Of a DNA stretch of 64,000 nucleotides, positions 26,925 to 36,435 are shown piece after piece. The notes under the pieces were generated by a model. The model did no database searches, had not been told where the DNA came from, and was given only the letters and a program-made list of their open reading frames with translations. Source of the stretch: Streptomyces sp. NBC_00878 (GTDB taxonomy: Bacteria > Actinomycetota > Actinomycetes > Streptomycetales > Streptomycetaceae); assembly GCF_026341515.1 (NCBI RefSeq), contig NZ_JAPEOK010000002.1, forward strand, positions 496,001 through 560,000. The letters are read 5' to 3'. Each line of letters begins with the position of its first letter. The stretch's first letter is position 1. The translations under genes and the position numbers were made by a program.

Positions 26925-28070
26925 TCAGGGAGCGGGCGATCGGCGGTCGGTGAGGGGCTGCATACGGGTGTGCGCGAGCAGGCGCAGCAGTGTGCGGTCG
27001 TCCGTCAGCGGCCCGTCGACACCGGCTGCCGCCGCGTCCAGCAACCGCTCGGCCTCGGCGACACCGGCGGGCTCGTGCAGGGCCAGGACGAACGCGGGCG
27101 CCTCGTCCGGTTCGCCCGCCACGTCGACGAGCCGTACGACGAGGTCGTCGTGGTGGAAGACGGTCGCCGCGCGGACCGGACTGGCCGGGGCACTCGCTGC
27201 GGCCTCGTCCTGCCGTGCCAGCAGCCGGGCCAACGCGGGCCCGGCGCCCGGCCTGACCGGGTAGTGCAGCGCGTAGCGCCGCACGCGCGACTCTTCCGGG
27301 CGTCCGGAACTCACATGGTGGACGGCGGGCAGCGCGGCCCGGGTGAAGAACAGGCGGGCGGACTTCGGATCGTCCAGGTCCCGCTCCTGCTCCAGGTAGG
27401 GGTTGAGGGCTTCCTCGACGGCGCGCACCTCGGGCTGCCGGGCGACGTGCCGCAGTGCCGTCTGCAGGGTGCCCTGCACCTCGACCGCCCGGACGACCCG
27501 GTTGCCGTGCAGGAACAGGGACGTGCGCAGCAGCCGGGTGGAGTCGTCCACCCGCGCCTCGGGCGACGCGTATCCGGAGAGGATCTCCGCGGCCTTGGAC
27601 TCGCTGCCGGGCCTGACCGTGAAGGTCAGGGCGTGCCGGACGACGTTGGAACCCGGGCGAGGGGCGGGTTCCGGCCGTTGCCCGGGCTCCGCTCGCGCAT
27701 CGGCATGGGCGCCCGTGGTCTCGCGCAGGACGCTGTAGCGCATGGAGTGTGTGTCGCGGACACAGTTCTCGAGGGGCGCGACCATCTCCAGGTGCTCCTC
27801 GCTGTTGACCCAGGCGAGGAACGGCGGAGCACTCTCCCACTCGCTCGTGATGAGCCACTGGGTGGGATTCTCGACGGACTGGCACAGCTGGTCGCTGACG
27901 TGCCCCGGTACGTCGGCGACCCGGTACCGCATGTACTCGTAGGCGTCCACGAACTCCTGCTGAGTTCCGTCATGGATGTCCAGCATCAGGACGACCCGCA
28001 CTCTGGACCCGTCGAACGCCGATACGGAGACACCGTCCGAAAACGTCGACAGGGCGGGGGGAACCGTCAT
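26925..28070 (-). CDS. whiE-ORFI: SchA/CurD-like polyketide protein with ABM-like domains (WhiE ORFI-type)
   Basis: A 381-residue protein that opens the minus-strand spore-pigment operon. Residues about 20-120 form a ferredoxin-like antibiotic-biosynthesis-monooxygenase domain ([22 protein letters not shown]); two further domains begin near 145 and 255 ([26 protein letters not shown]), suggesting a triplicated fold as in SchA/CurD proteins. It is expected to act in pigment oxidation or cyclisation. The ATG at 28068-28070 has GAGGAAGAGG upstream; a GTG three codons earlier is an alternative. Confidence 0.85.
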   Translation of the reverse strand: MTVPPALSTFSDGVSVSAFDGSRVRVVLMLDIHDGTQQEFVDAYEYMRYRVADVPGHVSDQLCQSVENPTQWLITSEWESAPPFLAWVNSEEHLEMVAPLENCVRDTHSMRYSVLRETTGAHADARAEPGQRPEPAPRPGSNVVRHALTFTVRPGSESKAAEILSGYASPEARVDDSTRLLRTSLFLHGNRVVRAVEVQGTLQTALRHVARQPEVRAVEEALNPYLEQERDLDDPKSARLFFTRAALPAVHHVSSGRPEESRVRRYALHYPVRPGAGPALARLLARQDEAAASAPASPVRAATVFHHDDLVVRLVDVAGEPDEAPAFVLALHEPAGVAEAERLLDAAAAGVDGPLTDDRTLLRLLAHTRMQPLTDRRSPAP

Positions 28071-28301
28071 CCGGCACACCTCTTCCTCGGGAGACTTCCT
28101 CGTGGACCGGGGAGCAACCGGCGCGCTGGGCGACAAGGTGCGTCGGTCGCATGAGCACGATCGTCGGCCGTGTCCGCCGACATCGCGAACCGGACGGGTC
28201 AGGCGGGTGAAGCCTGACCTGCCGTCTGCCTCACGGGGCATGCATGAGAGTCCCGGCCGCATCCGGCGGATTCGGCGGACACGACGTGCTGGAGGCGAGT
28301 G

Positions 28302-29957
28302 ATGAAAGCAGGAACCGATCAAACCGACCGCAGGACCCTCACGGTGCCGGTCCTCATCGTGGGCGGTTCCCTGGTCGGCCTGGCAACCTCCCTGTTCCTG
28401 GGCCGACTTGGCGTGCGGCACGTGCTGGTGGAGCGCCACGCGGGCACGTCCATCCACCCTCGCGGCCGCGGCAACAACGTACGCACGATGGAGTTGTTCC
28501 GGGCGGCCGGTACCGAGCCGATGATCCGGCAGGCCGCGGCCACACTGGCCGACAACCACGGCATCCTGCAGGCGCCCACCCTGGTCGGCGACGCGGGCGA
28601 ATGGCTGTTCAAGGAGATCGACCCGGGCGGCGGACTGGTCCGCTTCAGCCCCAGCTCATGGTGCCTGTGCAGCCAGAACGACCTGGAGCCGGTCCTGCTC
28701 GACCAGGCCACGCGGCTCGGCGGCGATCTGCGGTACGGGACCGAACTGCTGTCGTTCGACACCGACCCCACCGGTGTCACCGCGGTGGTCAAGAGCCGGG
28801 AGACGGGCGAGCACACCACCATCCGCGCGGACTACCTCGTCGCGGCCGACGGCCCCCGCAGCCCGGTCCGCGAACAACTCGGCATCGGTCAGAGCGGCCC
28901 CGGCGATTTGTTCAGCAACATCAGCATCACCTTCCGCTCCAGCCGTCTCGCGGATGTCGTGGGCGATCGCCGCTTCATCGTCTGCTACCTGACCGACCCG
29001 GACGCCGACGGCGCGCTGCTGCCCGTGGACAACCGCGAGAACTGGGTCTTCCACGCCCCCTGGCACCCCGAACAGGGCGAAACCCTGGAGGATTTCACCG
29101 ACGAGCGGTGCGTGGAGCACATCCGCCGAGCGGTCGGGGTCGCGGACCTCGACGTGGAGATCACCGGCAGGGCTCCCTGGCACGCCGCCCAACGCGTCGC
29201 GCGCAGCTACCGGTCGGGACGCGTCTTCCTGGCCGGCGACTCGGCCCACGAGATGTCCCCCACCGGAGCCTTCGGCTCCAACACCGGTATCCAGGACGCG
29301 CACAACCTCGCCTGGAAACTGGCCGCGGTGCTCGGCGGCTGGGCCGGGGACGGGCTGCTGGACACGTACGACGCCGAGCGCCGACCGGTCGCGGAGGCGA
29401 CCAGCGCCCGCGCCGCCTCCCGTTCGGCCGAACACAGCCACCCGGGCTTCGCCGCGCCTCCCGGTGCGGGCGGTGCCCCGCAGCGCGGCATCCTCAACGT
29501 GGCCCTCGCCTACCGCTACCCGCACGGCGCCGTCGTCGGCGCCGACCCCGAGACCCCCGTGGTCCCGGAATCACCGCTCCTGAGCGGCGAACCGGGCAGC
29601 AGGGCACCTCACCTTTGGGTACGGCACCGCGGCGAGCGAGTCTCCACGCTCGACCTCTACGAACGGTCCCTGGTCCTGCTCAGCGGCGCCGGTGGCCCGA
29701 GCGGATGGCACGAGGCCGCCACCCGCCTCGCCGAGCAGATGCCCGTCCCGCTGGCTTCGTACCGAGTGGGCGAGGGACCGGACACCGAGCTCACGCCCGA
29801 GGGCGACGCCGACTGGTCCGCACTTCACGGGACGACGCCCGGCGGCGCGGTACTTGTCCGGCCCGACGGGTTCGTCGCCTGGCGGTCGCCGGGCCCGGTC
29901 CCGGACGCCGAATCGACCCTGCGGCAGGTACTGACCACGGTGCTGGCAGTGGCCTGA
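28302..29957 (+). CDS. whiE-ORFVIII: FAD-dependent aromatic polyketide hydroxylase (WhiE ORFVIII-type)
   Basis: A 551-residue class A flavoprotein monooxygenase with N-terminal dinucleotide fold (LIVGGSLVGLATSLFLGRLG), the DG motif (AADGPRSPVREQLGI) and FAD ribityl motif (LAGDSAHEMSPTGAFG). It also has the thioredoxin-like C-terminal domain of PgaE/RdmE-type hydroxylases. It is transcribed divergently from ORFI across a 231-bp gap, exactly as in whiE. GGAGG at 28291 supports the ATG at 28302. It would hydroxylate the aromatic pigment late in the pathway. Confidence 0.92.
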   Translation: MKAGTDQTDRRTLTVPVLIVGGSLVGLATSLFLGRLGVRHVLVERHAGTSIHPRGRGNNVRTMELFRAAGTEPMIRQAAATLADNHGILQAPTLVGDAGEWLFKEIDPGGGLVRFSPSSWCLCSQNDLEPVLLDQATRLGGDLRYGTELLSFDTDPTGVTAVVKSRETGEHTTIRADYLVAADGPRSPVREQLGIGQSGPGDLFSNISITFRSSRLADVVGDRRFIVCYLTDPDADGALLPVDNRENWVFHAPWHPEQGETLEDFTDERCVEHIRRAVGVADLDVEITGRAPWHAAQRVARSYRSGRVFLAGDSAHEMSPTGAFGSNTGIQDAHNLAWKLAAVLGGWAGDGLLDTYDAERRPVAEATSARAASRSAEHSHPGFAAPPGAGGAPQRGILNVALAYRYPHGAVVGADPETPVVPESPLLSGEPGSRAPHLWVRHRGERVSTLDLYERSLVLLSGAGGPSGWHEAATRLAEQMPVPLASYRVGEGPDTELTPEGDADWSALHGTTPGGAVLVRPDGFVAWRSPGPVPDAESTLRQVLTTVLAVA

Positions 29958-30033
29958 CCCCCGTACGGGGACGGGCCGCGGCGAGACGCGCACGACGGCC
30001 GGAACACCACAGGAGGGCACCGACTGAACGAAG

Positions 30034-30058
30034 GGGCGCCGGGTGCCACCCGGCGCCC
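30034..30058. terminator. Bidirectional hairpin terminator
   Basis: GGGCGCCGGGTG and CACCCGGCGCCC form a perfect 12-bp stem around a single C, in the gap between the convergent hydroxylase and SRPBCC genes. Confidence 0.8.
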
Positions 30059-30117
30059 GGCTCAGCGGATCGCGGGGCTCGGTGCAGAGGCCCGCGGGGC
30101 TCGGCGGACCGCGAGCC

Positions 30118-30588
30118 TCAGCCGCTGCGACCCTCCAGCGCGGCCGCGATGTCAGCGAGGTCCTTGGCGATGGCCTTCCTCACCGCCCGCGCGCCCAGGC
30201 CGCCCATGATCTTGGCCAGCAGGCCCGCGACACCGCCGGTCGCCACGGCCGAGAACGTCATACGGACCGTCGTCGCCGGGCCGTCGGCTCGCAGCACCCA
30301 CTCCGAGATGTAGTGCGAGCCGTGGGACGCGGCCTCCACCACATACCGCTCGGGCGGCTCGCTCGCGGTCACCCACATCTCCTCCGTGGCGTCCTTGCCG
30401 AACATGCGCCGCGTCTCCCGCCACCGCGTGCCTACGCCGAAGGCCCCCTCCGTCAGGACCTCGACCTTCGAGACGCTGCTGAGAACGCGCGGCATGCCCG
30501 CGAGGTCGGTGATGGCCTCCCACACCGGTCCCTGGGCCGCGGCGACACGCCGTTCGACGACGACACTTCTGCTGGTCATGGTTCCCAT
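30118..30588 (-). CDS. SRPBCC-family protein
   Basis: A 156-residue START/polyketide-cyclase-like fold protein (PVWEAITDLAGMPRVL, TRWRETRRMFGKDATEEMWV). General members bind hydrophobic ligands. It resembles the stand-alone SRPBCC proteins common in Streptomyces and not the pathway aromatases. It is separated from the pigment operon by a terminator, so no role in pigment is claimed. The start could be 30588 or the ATG three codons later. Confidence 0.8.
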   Translation of the reverse strand: MGTMTSRSVVVERRVAAAQGPVWEAITDLAGMPRVLSSVSKVEVLTEGAFGVGTRWRETRRMFGKDATEEMWVTASEPPERYVVEAASHGSHYISEWVLRADGPATTVRMTFSAVATGGVAGLLAKIMGGLGARAVRKAIAKDLADIAAALEGRSG

Positions 30589-30685
30589 GAAAGCACCGGG
30601 GTCCGACAACGGCCTGATGTCGGACCCCGGTCTCTCGCGATGGCCCGGCCGGGCGCCCCCGAGGCGCCCGGCCGAAGCAGGCGGG

Positions 30686-31147
30686 TCAGTCAGCGACGAC
30701 GAAACGGGCGGAGAGGGACTCGAACGTCGTGTCGCCGTCCTTGGCCGTCGCGAGCGTCGACACGTACCACCGGCCCTGGTCCAGCTCGGCCGCCTCCTTC
30801 TTCGTGACCCGCAGCGTGTAGGTGCAACGCGACGTCTCGGCCGAGGTGCTCTCGCACTTGGCGCTGTCCACGTGCTGAAGGTCCTTCTCACTCACGTCGA
30901 GCCCCGAGCCCGCGGGCCACGGGAGGACCTTGAGGTCCTTGACGCCCGAGTCGTCACTCACGTCCGCGGTGAAGGTCAGCGAGCCTGCCTCGCTGTCCGT
31001 CGGAGCGACGTAACGGGCCGAGACGTTCTCCAGGCTCGGCTCCGTGGAGGAGGAAGCGGAGGCGGAGGCCACCGCGAGGCCACCGGCGGCAATTCCGCCG
31101 ACCACGACAACGCCGACGAGGGACGAAGCAAGAATGCGCTTGGACAT
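30686..31147 (-). CDS. Small secreted protein (possible DUF5707)
   Basis: A 153-residue protein with an N-terminal signal peptide (MSKRILASSLVGVVVVGGIAAGG..ASA), then a beta-rich domain of about 115 residues with two cysteines (CESTSAETSRC) that may form a disulphide. AGGAGAATC precedes the ATG. It recalls the DUF5707 family of Streptomyces. Function unknown. Its leader contains the large hairpin at 31216-31262. Confidence 0.8.
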   Translation of the reverse strand: MSKRILASSLVGVVVVGGIAAGGLAVASASASSSTEPSLENVSARYVAPTDSEAGSLTFTADVSDDSGVKDLKVLPWPAGSGLDVSEKDLQHVDSAKCESTSAETSRCTYTLRVTKKEAAELDQGRWYVSTLATAKDGDTTFESLSARFVVAD

Positions 31148-31511
31148 GAGAGATTCTCCTGAATTCGTTGTGACAGCAGGTACGGCGTACCTGCGGAACG
31201 GAACGGGAAAGCGATGTGCAGGATTTCCATGCACGGAAAAGAAGTGCACGGAAATCCTGCACGAAAAGGCGCCGTAGAAACGCTGGTGGAACCGGTTCCC
31301 GATCGCTTTCTCGATGTGTTCGAGATTAGGGTCCGTGCCATTGCGCGGTCGTCGCGCTGCCGGATGATTGCCGCGTCGAACCGGAGTTAGAGAAAACCTC
31401 CTGGTGGTCCACCCGGCCGGGTTCCACCGGGTCTGCAACCCAGGTAAGAGAAGGAAATCCACCTCCAGCGGGAGCCGGTCGCCTCACCTGCGGACATAAC
31501 CTTGATCCGCC
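31148..31511. promoter_or_regulatory. Divergent intergenic region
   Basis: A 364-bp region between a secreted-protein gene and the kinase gene, visibly more AT-rich than its surroundings. It holds the imperfect hairpin at 31216-31262. No ORF here looks coding. Confidence 0.6.
31216..31262. repeat. Long inverted repeat (18-bp stem with one mismatch)
   Basis: GTGCAGGATTTCC (31216-31228) pairs with GGAAATCCTGCAC (31250-31262). After one A/C mismatch, TGCAC (31230-31234) pairs with GTGCA (31244-31248), leaving a 9-base loop. It lies 69 bp upstream of the secreted-protein start. It could be an operator, a 5'-UTR hairpin or a remnant. Confidence 0.75.
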
Positions 31512-33980
31512 ATGAACCGAATCGATGCCGACGACCGGCTGCTCCCGGTCCTGCTGATCTGCGCCCAGGCCGTGGTGTGGCCCGGAGGGGCGCTGCTGCG
31601 CGGATCCGTCCCGCCCGCGTCCGACCTGCTCGTTGCGGTCCTGGTCGCCGGACTGGTGACGGCCGCGCTCGCCCTCCGCCACACGCGGCCGGTGGTCACC
31701 CTCGTGCTCGTCGTCGCTGCCTGCGGATTGTCCAGCGGGGCGATGGCGGTGTTCGGGACCGCGGGTGTCGCGCTGGCCCTGTTCGCGGTGGCGACCGAAC
31801 GCGACACGTTCACCACCGTGCTGTGTGTCGTGACGCTCGCCGCCTGGCAGTTCCTGCAGAGCCTCAGCCTGCACGGACTCAGCGACCGGAACGGACTCGG
31901 TCTCGTCCTGACCGCGCTGCTGTACGCCGTCACGTGCGGCGCCGGCATCCTCGTACGGCGGACCCGTCACGCGCGGCAAGCCGCCGAACACCTGCTGAAG
32001 CGGGCCGAGGCCGAGCGCCACCGGCTCCCGGCTGTCGAACGGCGCCGGATGGAACGGGAGCTGCACGACGTCAGCGCCCACCACCTGACGGCCGTGGTGG
32101 TCACGGCGGGGGCGGCGCTCGGGCTGCGCGACCGTCGTCCCGAACTGGCCCAGGAGGCACTGGAGTTCGCGGCCGAGACCGGCAGAGAGGTCAGCCGGGC
32201 CCTCGCGGCGGTGCGGGCGCCGGCGCCCTCGCGGGAGGGACTGCCGTCGCCGGAGGAACGGCTGCTGGGCCTGGTCGCGGGGTTCCGCCGCCTCGACCAG
32301 CCGGTGGACTGCGAGCTCGACCCGCTGCCGGAGGGCGCCGTCGCGGACGCGGCGTACGGCATCGTGCGCGAGGCGCTGACCAACGCGGCACGGCACGCCC
32401 CTGGTGCGCACACGACCGTGCGGTGCCGGTACGGCGACACCCGCACGGACGTCGTGGTCACGAGCGCGGCACCGCCGGCCGGTTCGCCGACGCACGGTGC
32501 GGGCCTCGGCGGCGGTCGCGGCCAGGGCTTCCTGCGGTCCCGGGCACGGGAGGCGGGCGGCACCCTGCACAGCGGCCCGACGGCGGACGGCGGTTGGGAG
32601 GTGCGCGCGGTCCTGCCCGGCCGGACCGTGGCCTCGATGGACCGGTCCTTTCCGTGGAGCTACCGCGTGGCGCAGGTGACGACCGCCGTCGGCCTGTGCA
32701 CGCAGCCGCTGCTCCCGGCGCTGGTTCTCCGGACGGATACCCCGTCGTACAGTTCGCACGTGTCTGCCGGCGCCCTCTTCGCGCTGCTGGCGGCGGCACA
32801 GGTGGCCGCCCTGCTGTGGTTGGGCCGGGCGCCCCGCGCCACTCAGGGAGCCCTGTTCGGCCTGGCGCTGCTCTGGCCGTCGGCGATGGCCATGGGCGGG
32901 TACACCGGTCCGGTCCTCCTGCCGCCCGCGATGAGCATGCTCGCGACCTGCGCGGCGCTCGCCGCGGACGCGGCCCGCACGGCTGCCGGTTCGTCCCCTG
33001 CCGAAGGCCGTTCCGCGGGCCGCCCGCGCACGCCGCTGTCAGGCCTGTCAGGCCTGCCGGGTCTGCTGGGCCTGCGTACGGTCGCGGCCGTGGTGGTGCA
33101 CGCGGCCGCGGCGACCGCCGCCGTCCTGGACCGTGGCACGACGGTCCCCGTCTGGGCGGTGGCCGCGTCGACGACGGCCGGGGCGTCCCTGGTGGTCGGC
33201 GCGGCCCGGTGGGGCGGGGCCCGGCGCGGGCGGCGTGACCGGGCTGCCCGCGGCACGCGGGTCGAACGCGTCGCCGCCTGGACCGAGGAGGCCGTCCGGG
33301 ACGCGTGGGCCGAGCGCCGCCGCATGGCCGCCGGGCTCGAGACCACCGTGCTGGCGCGCACCGCCGACATGGTCGCCCAGGCCGAGGCGGGACACCTCGA
33401 CGCGACCGCCGAACGCGCCCGCGAGGCGCTGGCCGCGATGCGCACCCTGCTCGACACGGTCCGGGGCGAGGACGAGCAGGACGCGGGGCCCGAACTGCGG
33501 CCGCAGCCCACCCTCCAGGCCCTCGACCTGCTCGCCCACCAGTGCCGGGCGACCGGCCGTGACGTCGAGATACGGCTGACCGACCGGGTGCCGGAGCGGC
33601 TGCCCACCGCGGTGGACCTGGCCGCCTACCATGCCGCCGAGACCGTACTCGCGATCGGCGGTGAAGAGCCCGCGGTGCTAGAACTCGACGCGGACGACGA
33701 TACGTTGACGCTTACGGCCACCGGGCTGCCCCGGGCCGGTCACCACGAGGTACGCGAGCGGCTGGCGGCGCGAGTCGCGGCGCTCGGCGGCACCCTGACC
33801 ACCGGCGGGCCGGGCAGGGTCAGCCTCCGGCTGCCACTCGCTCCGGGCGGGACGGCCGGGGCCGGGGCGGAGGGGACCGACGGGACCGACGGGACCGACG
33901 GCGGACCCACACGCGGGGACGGACCCCCGGCCGGCGTCGTGCCGGTCGCGGAGCGGAGTGTCGAGGAGAGGGAGCGATGA
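31512..33980 (+). CDS. Sensor histidine kinase with a second, degenerate kinase module
   Basis: An 822-residue membrane kinase. The N-terminus has about five hydrophobic segments, then a HisKA_3 dimerisation helix with phospho-acceptor His185 (ERRRMERELHDVSAHHL) and an ATPase domain (REALTNAARHAPGA, GLGGGRGQGF). From about residue 375 there is a second set of hydrophobic segments and then ERRRMAAGLETTVLARTADM, where Glu610 replaces the histidine, and an ATPase-like tail lacking clear N and G boxes. It overlaps its response regulator (ATGA). The stimulus is unknown. Confidence 0.85.
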   Translation: MNRIDADDRLLPVLLICAQAVVWPGGALLRGSVPPASDLLVAVLVAGLVTAALALRHTRPVVTLVLVVAACGLSSGAMAVFGTAGVALALFAVATERDTFTTVLCVVTLAAWQFLQSLSLHGLSDRNGLGLVLTALLYAVTCGAGILVRRTRHARQAAEHLLKRAEAERHRLPAVERRRMERELHDVSAHHLTAVVVTAGAALGLRDRRPELAQEALEFAAETGREVSRALAAVRAPAPSREGLPSPEERLLGLVAGFRRLDQPVDCELDPLPEGAVADAAYGIVREALTNAARHAPGAHTTVRCRYGDTRTDVVVTSAAPPAGSPTHGAGLGGGRGQGFLRSRAREAGGTLHSGPTADGGWEVRAVLPGRTVASMDRSFPWSYRVAQVTTAVGLCTQPLLPALVLRTDTPSYSSHVSAGALFALLAAAQVAALLWLGRAPRATQGALFGLALLWPSAMAMGGYTGPVLLPPAMSMLATCAALAADAARTAAGSSPAEGRSAGRPRTPLSGLSGLPGLLGLRTVAAVVVHAAAATAAVLDRGTTVPVWAVAASTTAGASLVVGAARWGGARRGRRDRAARGTRVERVAAWTEEAVRDAWAERRRMAAGLETTVLARTADMVAQAEAGHLDATAERAREALAAMRTLLDTVRGEDEQDAGPELRPQPTLQALDLLAHQCRATGRDVEIRLTDRVPERLPTAVDLAAYHAAETVLAIGGEEPAVLELDADDDTLTLTATGLPRAGHHEVRERLAARVAALGGTLTTGGPGRVSLRLPLAPGGTAGAGAEGTDGTDGTDGGPTRGDGPPAGVVPVAERSVEERER

Positions 33981-34660
33981 GTCTCAGAGTGCTGGTCGTC
34001 GACGACCAAGGCGTCGTACGGGCGGGGTTCGCCGCCATGATCGACGCCGAGGAGGACATGACGGTCGTCGGTGAGGCCGCCGACGGCGTCGCCGCGGTGC
34101 GTCTCGCCGAAGAGCTGGCACCCGATGTGGTCGTCATGGACGTCCGGATGCCCGAACTGGACGGCATCGCCGCCACCCGGATCATCACCGGCCGGGGGAA
34201 CGCGCCGCGTGTCCTGGTGCTGACCACCTTCGACCTCGACGCGTACGTCTTCGACGCGCTGCGCGCGGGTGCCTCCGGCTTCCTGCTCAAAGATGTGCAC
34301 CCGGCCGAACTGCTGCACGGCATCCGGGTGGTGGCCGCCGGCGAGAGCGTGCTCGCCCCGTCCGCGACCAGCCGGCTCATCGGCCACTACGCATCCGGAA
34401 CAGGCCCGGGGATCCGGACCGCGAGCGGCCCCCGCGAGCTGGACAGCCTCACCGGCAGCCAACGGAACGTCCTCACTCTGGTCGCCTCGGGACTCAACAA
34501 CACGGAGATCGCCGAAGAGCTCGGCATCACCGTCGGTACCGTGAAGTCCCATGTGAACGCGCTGCTGCGTAAGCTCGGAATGCGCGACCGGGTGCAGGTG
34601 ACGATCCTCGCGTACGATCTCGGCCTCGCCCGGCCGAACCCGCCCGGCGCCCACCTCTGA
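33977..34660 (+). CDS. NarL/LuxR-family response regulator
   Basis: A 227-residue regulator with receiver domain (VVDDQGVVR, phospho-acceptor Asp55 in VMDVRMPELDG, Lys in FLLKDV) and LuxR-type HTH (LTGSQRNVLTLVASGLNN..EIAEELGITVGTVKSHV). Its start overlaps the kinase stop, so the two form a cognate pair. Its last codons lie in the first unit of a 40-bp tandem repeat. Confidence 0.93.
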   Translation: MSLRVLVVDDQGVVRAGFAAMIDAEEDMTVVGEAADGVAAVRLAEELAPDVVVMDVRMPELDGIAATRIITGRGNAPRVLVLTTFDLDAYVFDALRAGASGFLLKDVHPAELLHGIRVVAAGESVLAPSATSRLIGHYASGTGPGIRTASGPRELDSLTGSQRNVLTLVASGLNNTEIAEELGITVGTVKSHVNALLRKLGMRDRVQVTILAYDLGLARPNPPGAHL

Positions 34661-34770
34661 CGACCCACCGGCCGCCGAACCTGCCGGGCACCCACCGCTG
34701 CGACCCACCGGCCGCCGCTCCCGCCGTGCACCACCTCTCACGACCTACCAACTGCCGCTCCCGCCACGGG
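34651..34770. repeat. Three tandem 40-bp repeats over the response-regulator stop
   Basis: Units 34651-34690, 34691-34730 and 34731-34770 share CCACC..TG..CGACCCACCGGCCGCCG cores, with divergence increasing in the third. The first contains the regulator's final codons and stop; similarity to the preceding coding bases suggests a still older unit. The repeats fill the leader of the next gene. Confidence 0.8.
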
Positions 34771-34781
34771 AGCTCCGCACC

Positions 34782-35132
34782 ATGACCACCCCGACCGAGG
34801 AGTCCACTGCCGTGACCGGTTCCGGCCGATCCTTCCCACGCCGTCTGCGCCAGCTGCTCGGCGAGGTCGCCGCCCTCGTCTACCTCGCGGTCTGTGCCGC
34901 CCTGCTCGTGTGGTCGTACGCGGTGAGTGTCGGCGACGACTCGGGCGGGTCCATGGCCGGAATCATCCCCCTCTTCGCCGCCGCCCCGGCCAGCTTCGTG
35001 CTGCTCGTGCTGCCGGACAACGTGATGGCGCCTGTCATCTCCGTGGCTTTCGGCGCACTGGTCAACGCCGTGGTCATCGGCTGGTGTGCCCGCGCACTGC
35101 GCCGCGGTGACAGCCCGGACCCGGTGTCCTGA
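34782..35132 (+). CDS. Small membrane protein
   Basis: A 116-residue protein with three hydrophobic segments (VAALVYLAVCAALLVWSYAV, GIIPLFAAAPASFVLLVL, MAPVISVAFGALVNAVVIGW) and a polar N-terminus. It follows the response regulator by 121 bp in the same direction and may belong to the same regulon. CGGGAGC lies upstream of the ATG. I recognise no function. Confidence 0.75.
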   Translation: MTTPTEESTAVTGSGRSFPRRLRQLLGEVAALVYLAVCAALLVWSYAVSVGDDSGGSMAGIIPLFAAAPASFVLLVLPDNVMAPVISVAFGALVNAVVIGWCARALRRGDSPDPVS

Positions 35133-35233
35133 GCCCGAGTCGACCGGCCCGCACCGCACTTGGCCCGGTCCGCCGTCCGAACAAGTCGTGTCGGAAGTCT
35201 TGACCGACGCCCTCCGCGCACTCACAGTTCTGC

Positions 35234-35258
35234 TAATGCGCATTACTGATACGCATTA
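35234..35258. promoter_or_regulatory. Palindromic operator upstream of lacI-family gene
   Basis: TAATGCGCATTA (35234-35245) is a perfect 12-bp palindrome followed after one base by a partial second site, TGATACGCATTA. It sits 32 bp before the regulator's start and is strikingly AT-rich for this genome. Autoregulation is inferred. Confidence 0.6.
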
Positions 35259-35276
35259 ACAGTCCGGAGGTCGGCC

Positions 35277-36401
35277 GTGAGCGGCCGGGTGGGGAGTATG
35301 GTGGAGCAGCCCAGGAAGCGGTCCCGGAGCGGTCGGACCCCCGCGGGGGCGGGCCGCACGTCGCGACCGCGGCAGGCGGAAGTGGCCCGGTTGGCCGGGG
35401 TGTCCCAGGCCACGGTGTCGCTCGTGCTGTCGGACAAGGCGCAGGGGTCGGCGATCTCGGACGAGACACGGCAGCGGGTGCTCGACGCGGCCCGCAGCCT
35501 CGGCTACGTACCGGACCCGGCGGCTCAGCGTCTCGCGGCGGCCCGCAACAACCTGCTCGGCGTCTTCAGCTTCACGGCCACCTTTCCCACGGACGTGCAG
35601 CACTCGTACTACCCCTTCCTCGTCGGCGTGGAGAGGGAAGCAGCGGCGCGCGGCTACGACCTGGTGCTGTTCACGGGGTCGAGCTCCGGCGGCGCCGGGG
35701 CGACCGGGCCCGAGGCGCTGAACCGGGTACGGCTCGCGGACGGCTGTCTGTTCCTCGGCCGGCACGTCCCGCTCGCCGAGTTGAAGCGGATGGTCGCCGA
35801 CGGGTTCCCGGTCGTGCACCTCGGACGCCGCGAAGAGCTGGAAGGGCCGTCCTGGGTGGGCGCCGACTACGTGAGCGCCAGCAGCGAAGTGGTCGGTCAC
35901 CTGGCGTCCTTGGGGCACCGCCGCATCGTCCTGGTCCGTGAGGACGACGACGCGCCCGCCTCGACGGACCGTCAACAGGGCTTCCTGGAGGGGCTGGAGG
36001 CGGCCGGACTGGCCGGCGGGCCCCAAGCCGTCTTCCGCAGTGCCGATCCGCAACGCGACATCACACCCGAGAGACTGGGCCGATGGCTCGACGAGGGCGT
36101 CACCGCCTTCGTCGCGGAGGAGACCGACACCGGGGCCGCCTGGCGCGCCCTGCGCGGGGCCGTGTACGACGCCGGACTCGTCTGCCCCGACGACCTCTCC
36201 CTCGCCCTCCTCGGAAGCCCTCCGCCCGATCTCGACGTGGGTCCGCACCCCACCGGATTCGACATCCCCCGCCACGAGTTGGGCGCGGCCGCGGTCCGCC
36301 TGCTGGCCGCACTCGTATCCGGCGAAGAGACCGAAGAACCGCTGGTCACCTGCGTGTTCCGGCCAGGTGTGACCACCGGGAGGCCGCCGGAGCGGAGTTG
36401 A
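35277..36401 (+). CDS. LacI-family transcriptional regulator
   Basis: A 374-residue regulator: N-terminal HTH (QAEVARLAGVSQATVSLVLSDKAQG) after a basic tail of about 35 residues, hinge (LGYVPDPAAQRLAAARNN) and a periplasmic-binding-like sensor domain. The GTG at 35277 follows GGAGG; ATG 35298 is an alternative. It lies just upstream of, and co-directional with, an oxidoreductase-hydantoinase-transporter set that it probably controls. Ligand unknown. Confidence 0.9.
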   Translation: MSGRVGSMVEQPRKRSRSGRTPAGAGRTSRPRQAEVARLAGVSQATVSLVLSDKAQGSAISDETRQRVLDAARSLGYVPDPAAQRLAAARNNLLGVFSFTATFPTDVQHSYYPFLVGVEREAAARGYDLVLFTGSSSGGAGATGPEALNRVRLADGCLFLGRHVPLAELKRMVADGFPVVHLGRREELEGPSWVGADYVSASSEVVGHLASLGHRRIVLVREDDDAPASTDRQQGFLEGLEAAGLAGGPQAVFRSADPQRDITPERLGRWLDEGVTAFVAEETDTGAAWRALRGAVYDAGLVCPDDLSLALLGSPPPDLDVGPHPTGFDIPRHELGAAAVRLLAALVSGEETEEPLVTCVFRPGVTTGRPPERS

Positions 36402-36435
36402 CCTCTCCCCACCGGGACTTCCCGCCGCAACTCCC

